From Candidatus Peribacteria bacterium (GTDB lineage: Bacteria > Patescibacteriota > Gracilibacteria > UBA1369 > GCA-2718715): DNA of 15,446 bases. Below the pieces are notes generated by a model. The model was given only the letters and a program-made list of their open reading frames with translations. It did no database searches and was not told the DNA's origin. A program made the position numbers and the translations under genes. Where the stretch lies: contig CALQZM010000013.1 of NCBI GenBank assembly GCA_943349385.1, positions 1-15,446 of the forward strand, in the 5' to 3' direction. Of this stretch, positions 12,729 to 15,446 are shown one piece after another. The number at the start of each line of letters is the position of its first letter. Position 1 is the stretch's first letter.

Positions 12729-13838
12729 TTAAAGCACACTAGCAGGTTCAACCCAGTCTTTGCCTTGAGCTTCAGCTACAGCAGAACAAGTTAGTTTACC
12801 TTTGTAAACATTTAGTCCTTTTAAGAATCCTGGATCAGCTTTTAGAGAATCTAATCCTTTATTAGCTAACTGCATTACATAGTGGTAAGTCGCGTTATTT
12901 AGAGCAAACGTCGAAGTTCTTGGAACTGCCCCTGGCATATTAGTTACGCAATAGTGAGTAATTCCTTCTACATCGTAGATTGGCTCTGCATGCGAAGTTG
13001 GTTTTGAAGTTTCGAAACACCCACCTTGGTCTATTGCGATATCTACCATAACTGATCCCTTTTCCATTAGTCCAAGCATTTCTTTAGTTACCACTCTTGG
13101 AGCAGCGGCACCTGGAACTAGTACGGCTCCAATTACTACATCGGCAGTTTTTAAGGCAGTACTTATATTTAGACTATTAGACATAATTACTTCGCATGAG
13201 TTTCCAAAAATATCTTTTAAATATCTAATTCTATCTAAACTTCTTTCAAATAAAGTAACTTTTGCGCCCATCCCTATAGCTACTTTTGCAGCTTCGGTTC
13301 CAGAAACTCCGCCACCAATTACTACAACGTGCGCCGATGGCGTTCCAGAGACTCCGTTCATAAGAACACCTTTTCCGCCGTTTGGTCTTTCAAGATACCT
13401 TGCTCCAATTTGAACTGAAAGTCGTCCTGCAACTTCACTCATTGGCGTTAATAACGGAAGTCTTCCGTTTCGGTCTTCTACAGTTTCGTAAGCAATACAA
13501 ATTGCACCAGAGTTCATTAATCCTTCGGTTTGCTCAGCATCTGGAGCTAAATGTAAGTAAGTGAATAAAATTTGACCTGGTCGTAACATAGAAATTTCGG
13601 TTGGTTGAGGCTCTTTTACTTTTACAATCATTTCAGCAATAGCAAAAACTTCTTGGGCAGTAGCCATTACTTTAGCACCTACGGCTTCGTAATCCTGATT
13701 TGAAAATCCACTTCCAAGTCCGGCATTATTTTCAACATAAATAGTGTGTCCATGGCTCGATAATTCGGCTACTGTAGCAGGAACTAGCCCAACTCGGTTT
13801 TCTAAAGTTTTAATTTCTTTTGGTACACCAATGATCAT
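12729..13838 (-). CDS. ald: Alanine dehydrogenase
   Basis: NAD-dependent oxidative deamination of L-alanine to pyruvate and ammonia, reversible. At 369 residues it has normal length. The N-terminus MIIGVPKEIKTLENRVGLVP carries substrate-binding Arg15; KVKEP holds Lys75, TYLHLAPD the catalytic His96, and a Rossmann motif VVVIGGGVSG is at 171-180. The catalytic Asp270 is in VDIAIDQGG, followed by CVTNMPGAVPRTSTFALNNAT. The segment before the Rossmann loop (NGVSGTPSAH) departs slightly from the usual GGVPGVAPA. A single-gene unit with its own promoter, followed by the inverted-repeat element. In a reduced genome it links amino-acid use to pyruvate and NADH. Confidence 0.97.
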   Translation of the reverse strand: MIIGVPKEIKTLENRVGLVPATVAELSSHGHTIYVENNAGLGSGFSNQDYEAVGAKVMATAQEVFAIAEMIVKVKEPQPTEISMLRPGQILFTYLHLAPDAEQTEGLMNSGAICIAYETVEDRNGRLPLLTPMSEVAGRLSVQIGARYLERPNGGKGVLMNGVSGTPSAHVVVIGGGVSGTEAAKVAIGMGAKVTLFERSLDRIRYLKDIFGNSCEVIMSNSLNISTALKTADVVIGAVLVPGAAAPRVVTKEMLGLMEKGSVMVDIAIDQGGCFETSKPTSHAEPIYDVEGITHYCVTNMPGAVPRTSTFALNNATYHYVMQLANKGLDSLKADPGFLKGLNVYKGKLTCSAVAEAQGKDWVEPASVL

Positions 13839-13874
13839 ATAATTGAATTAAAAAAATGAGGGATTCTCGCAAGC

Positions 13875-13903
13875 AATATAAAGAGGTGTGAACTGATTCT
13901 CAA
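13875..13903 (-). promoter_or_regulatory. Promoter of ald with flanking direct repeats
   Basis: On the minus strand: TTGAGA (13903-13898, 5 of 6), a 17-base spacer, and TATATT (13880-13875, 5 of 6); start near 13868, leader about 30 bases. Read on the plus strand, the heptamer GATTCTC occurs twice, at 13862-13868 (around the predicted start) and 13895-13901 (over the -35 box), exactly 33 bases or about three helical turns apart. That arrangement suits a regulator binding two sites on one DNA face. Confidence 0.6.
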
Positions 13904-13966
13904 CATTGGCAAGAAAATTTCAACTAGTCAAAATTAAGATTTAGTGTCGATATAAAATTTAGGCAG

Positions 13967-13975
13967 TGATATAAT
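13967..13975 (+). promoter_or_regulatory. Extended -10 promoter for the 14001 gene
   Basis: TGATATAAT is a perfect extended -10 (TGn plus TATAAT at 13970-13975). The predicted start is near 13982, leaving a leader of about 18 bases before ATG 14001. There is no good -35 box. It is divergent from the ald promoter about 65 bases away. Confidence 0.55.
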
Positions 13976-14000
13976 TTTGGTGTTTATTTAACTTATTAAA

Positions 14001-14399
14001 ATGCTAAATTTAGATTTCTGGTTTATGTTCTTTGGATTCCTATTAATGGTTGCAACGGCACCTGCTGTAGTATCGCCGGAATTCCTAAAAAAGATTTTTA
14101 AGAAAATTTTTAAAGATGAAAATCACTTACGAGTTGTATCGGTTTGGTATTTATCTGCAGGTCCACTAGCCTTATATTCAGGATGGGTTTCGGGTAACTA
14201 TTTTGCTGCTAACTTTATCTCTTTAGTGGGATTACTATTTATTCTACAAGGAATCGGCCTGTTTTTTGCTACAGAGTGGTACCAAAACAACCTACTTAAA
14301 CGTATCCTTAAGTTTTCAGATAATGCTTACCGTCTTGGGGGCTTAGCTAATTTTATATTTGGAGCTGCGCTATTTTACTATGGGGTGATTTGGTTTTAA
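14001..14399 (+). CDS. Unrecognised four-helix membrane protein
   Basis: 132 residues, almost entirely membrane-embedded. Hydrophobic helices lie at about 6-25, 45-62, 68-90 and 112-131, with a basic loop (LKKIFKKIFKDEN) between the first two and another basic segment (LLKRILKFSDNAYR) before the last. By the positive-inside rule both basic loops, and so both helix pairs, should face the cytoplasm, with N and C termini outside. No catalytic motif or family is recognised. It is a single-gene unit between its extended -10 promoter and a strong terminator. It is probably real, given the intact frame, the hydrophobic periodicity and the flanking signals. Confidence 0.7.
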   Translation: MLNLDFWFMFFGFLLMVATAPAVVSPEFLKKIFKKIFKDENHLRVVSVWYLSAGPLALYSGWVSGNYFAANFISLVGLLFILQGIGLFFATEWYQNNLLKRILKFSDNAYRLGGLANFIFGAALFYYGVIWF

Positions 14400-14428
14400 T
14401 AAGGCAAAATACGTAATTTAGGTACTGA

Positions 14429-14469
14429 AATAGGCTGTTAATTGATTTAGCGGCCTATTTTGTTGTTTC
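14429..14469 (+). terminator. Intrinsic terminator after the membrane-protein gene
   Basis: A 13-pair stem AATAGGCTGTTAA (14429-14441) against TTAGCGGCCTATT (14447-14459) with two G-T pairs and a 5-base loop, then TTGTTGTTT. It lies 30 bases after the stop at 14399 and abuts the next promoter. Confidence 0.8.
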
Positions 14470-14491
14470 TAAATGAGTAGTATGTTATAAT
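14463..14491 (+). promoter_or_regulatory. Extended -10 promoter for the last two genes
   Basis: TGTTATAAT at 14483-14491 is a perfect extended -10 (TGn plus TATAAT at 14486-14491). TTGTTT at 14463-14468 lies 17 bases upstream as a half-matching -35. Predicted start near 14498, which places a possible TTG start at 14494 outside the message and supports ATG 14515. Confidence 0.6.
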
Positions 14492-14514
14492 GATTGGATT
14501 TAACAATTTATTGC

Positions 14515-14865
14515 ATGCAAGATCTTTCTACTTTATTAGTACTGCTAAACAAAAACACCTATTTAGTTGAAAACTTTAATAGTTCTAAAAAATTCACTTT
14601 AAGGGATTTAGAAACTTATAACGAAGAAAAAATTGAATTTCTACTTCAATTTATTGAGTTAGAAGATATTTTAAAAAGTAAAAATGAAGATAATAAATTA
14701 GTAGCATTGAAAATTATTAGATCTATGGTTTTGTATTTGAACAAGACTATGGAAAGTAACAATACAAATTTAAAAAAAGAATTAAGAGTAGCAGAAGAAG
14801 ATGACATCAGACTGACTTCAGCTACTGAAATGTTAGATCTAGGAAAACAATTATTAAAAATTTAA
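14515..14865 (+). CDS. Unrecognised small helical protein
   Basis: 116 residues from ATG 14515 (an upstream in-frame TTG at 14494 would add seven residues but precedes the predicted transcription start). The protein is soluble, acidic and predicted almost wholly helical, with Leu/Ile heptad-like spacing (EKIEFLLQFIELEDILKS, KLVALKIIRSMVLYL). There is no signal peptide, membrane helix, cysteine or recognisable motif. The gene follows an extended -10 promoter with only a short leader and no Shine-Dalgarno. The next gene begins 10 bases after its stop, so the two form an operon; a chaperone-like or adaptor role for the larger downstream product is a guess only. Confidence 0.65.
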   Translation: MQDLSTLLVLLNKNTYLVENFNSSKKFTLRDLETYNEEKIEFLLQFIELEDILKSKNEDNKLVALKIIRSMVLYLNKTMESNNTNLKKELRVAEEDDIRLTSATEMLDLGKQLLKI

Positions 14866-14875
14866 TTTGATATTT

Positions 14876-15446
14876 ATGTTTAAAGAAAATAGAGTTTTAT
14901 ATTTCAACTTACAATCTTTAGGAGGTTCAGCAAGTGGAGGAGGACCAGAGTCTGGTCGAGATCAAGATACTGCTGCAATTAGAGAAGACTTAACTAATTC
15001 ACTTGGCTCTACCCAAGAAAAAATTATAGAAGCACAACGAGTGTGTAGTAATATAATTGCAAACAATCCTAGACTATATAATAGTAATAAAAGTAGAATT
15101 GACCAAGCACAAGTTAGGTTACAGGATTTAGAGCAAAGTTTTTCAGAGCTTATGGATTCATACAGCGATGGTATGTCTGTCAATCAAATGAGCGTCATGG
15201 GTATGTCTTTAGCACGACTATATAATCAGGCGAATGAAGCTTCTAATAGTATTCAAACTGTTATCAGGGATCATAATTCAGCAACTAATCAACGTAGAGC
15301 CGAACTGGCTAGAGTTGACACATTAGCCGCAAAACGTGCAGCAAATCCAATTCTCACAGCAATTTCAGACTTAGGTACTGGGATAGCAAATGCTGGGACT
15401 CAACTTTATAATGAGGCTGTTAACACTACTGAAGGTTACATTGAAA
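14876..15446 (+). CDS. Unrecognised coiled-coil-rich protein (3' partial)
   Basis: Open from ATG 14876 for 190 codons to the window edge with no stop. It begins MFKENRVLYFNLQSLGG, then a Gly/Ser-rich, probably flexible stretch (to about residue 28). A long helical, Gln/Ala/Arg/Asn-rich region follows with coiled-coil character (REDLTNSLGSTQEKIIEAQR, DQAQVRLQDLEQSFSELMDS), a Met-rich patch (GMSVNQMSVMGMSLARLYNQ) and further helices. There is no classic signal peptide. It lies 10 bases after the preceding small gene and is surely co-transcribed. Codon use looks like the rest of the window. No family recognised; the missing 3' part may hold the diagnostic domain. Confidence 0.7.
   Translation, partial: MFKENRVLYFNLQSLGGSASGGGPESGRDQDTAAIREDLTNSLGSTQEKIIEAQRVCSNIIANNPRLYNSNKSRIDQAQVRLQDLEQSFSELMDSYSDGMSVNQMSVMGMSLARLYNQANEASNSIQTVIRDHNSATNQRRAELARVDTLAAKRAANPILTAISDLGTGIANAGTQLYNEAVNTTEGYIE

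Noticed and set aside
14494..14514. TTG at 14494 as start of the small helical protein
   Set aside because: It falls upstream of the predicted transcription start of the extended -10 promoter; ATG 14515 fits better.
2..14865. Genetic code 25 (UGA = glycine) in use
   Set aside because: Conserved genes are full length with no in-frame TGA, whereas code-25 genomes use UGA often. Only the absence of TGA stops is kept as an observation.
1..15446. tRNA genes, CRISPR arrays, prophage or insertion-sequence genes
   Set aside because: No cloverleaf, regularly spaced repeat, integrase or transposase was found on either strand.

Overview
The window looks like a stretch of chromosome from an AT-rich bacterium with a reduced genome, most likely of the Patescibacteria/CPR type. 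Three things suggest this: short intergenic gaps, many genes with no clear Shine-Dalgarno sequence, and the gene mix (RNase Y, VanW-family protein, lipoprotein cyclophilin, family 2 glycosyltransferases). None of the 20 visible stop codons is TGA (15 TAA, 5 TAG), yet no gene contains an in-frame TGA either. That recalls the neighbourhood of the Gracilibacteria/Absconditabacteria code-25 lineages without proving membership. The lineage call is inference.

Layout. 1-1870 (+): pdxS (5' end outside the window) and pdxT, the two subunits of PLP synthase, separated by an AbrB-type antitoxin/RelE-type toxin pair. The pair has its own promoter and a perfect inverted repeat, and the toxin stop overlaps the pdxT start. 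1819-3663 (-): two GT2 glycosyltransferases; the second overlaps the pdxT 3' end tail to tail. 3720-4904 (+): folE and recR. 4924-6178 (+): infC-rpmI-rplT with a near-consensus promoter, a probable ATA start for infC, and a clear terminator. 6180-6577: a gene-poor stretch with strong RNA structure ending in a GC-rich bidirectional terminator. 6591-7178 (-): lipoprotein cyclophilin. 7232-8925 (+): a DNA polymerase III delta'-like subunit and a membrane-anchored TPR protein. 9004-12548 (-): the operon rny (RNase Y), a YtxH-like small membrane protein, and a VanW-domain protein. 12637-12728: a second structured element. 12729-13838 (-): alanine dehydrogenase. 14001-14399 (+): an unknown four-helix membrane protein. 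14515-15446 (+): two unrecognised genes, the last running off the window.

Most of the window is housekeeping: cofactor synthesis, translation, replication and repair, RNA decay, envelope. The most unusual parts are the toxin-antitoxin module inside the PLP synthase operon, the infC start, the two structured non-coding elements (one with apparent kissing loops), and the absence of TGA stops.
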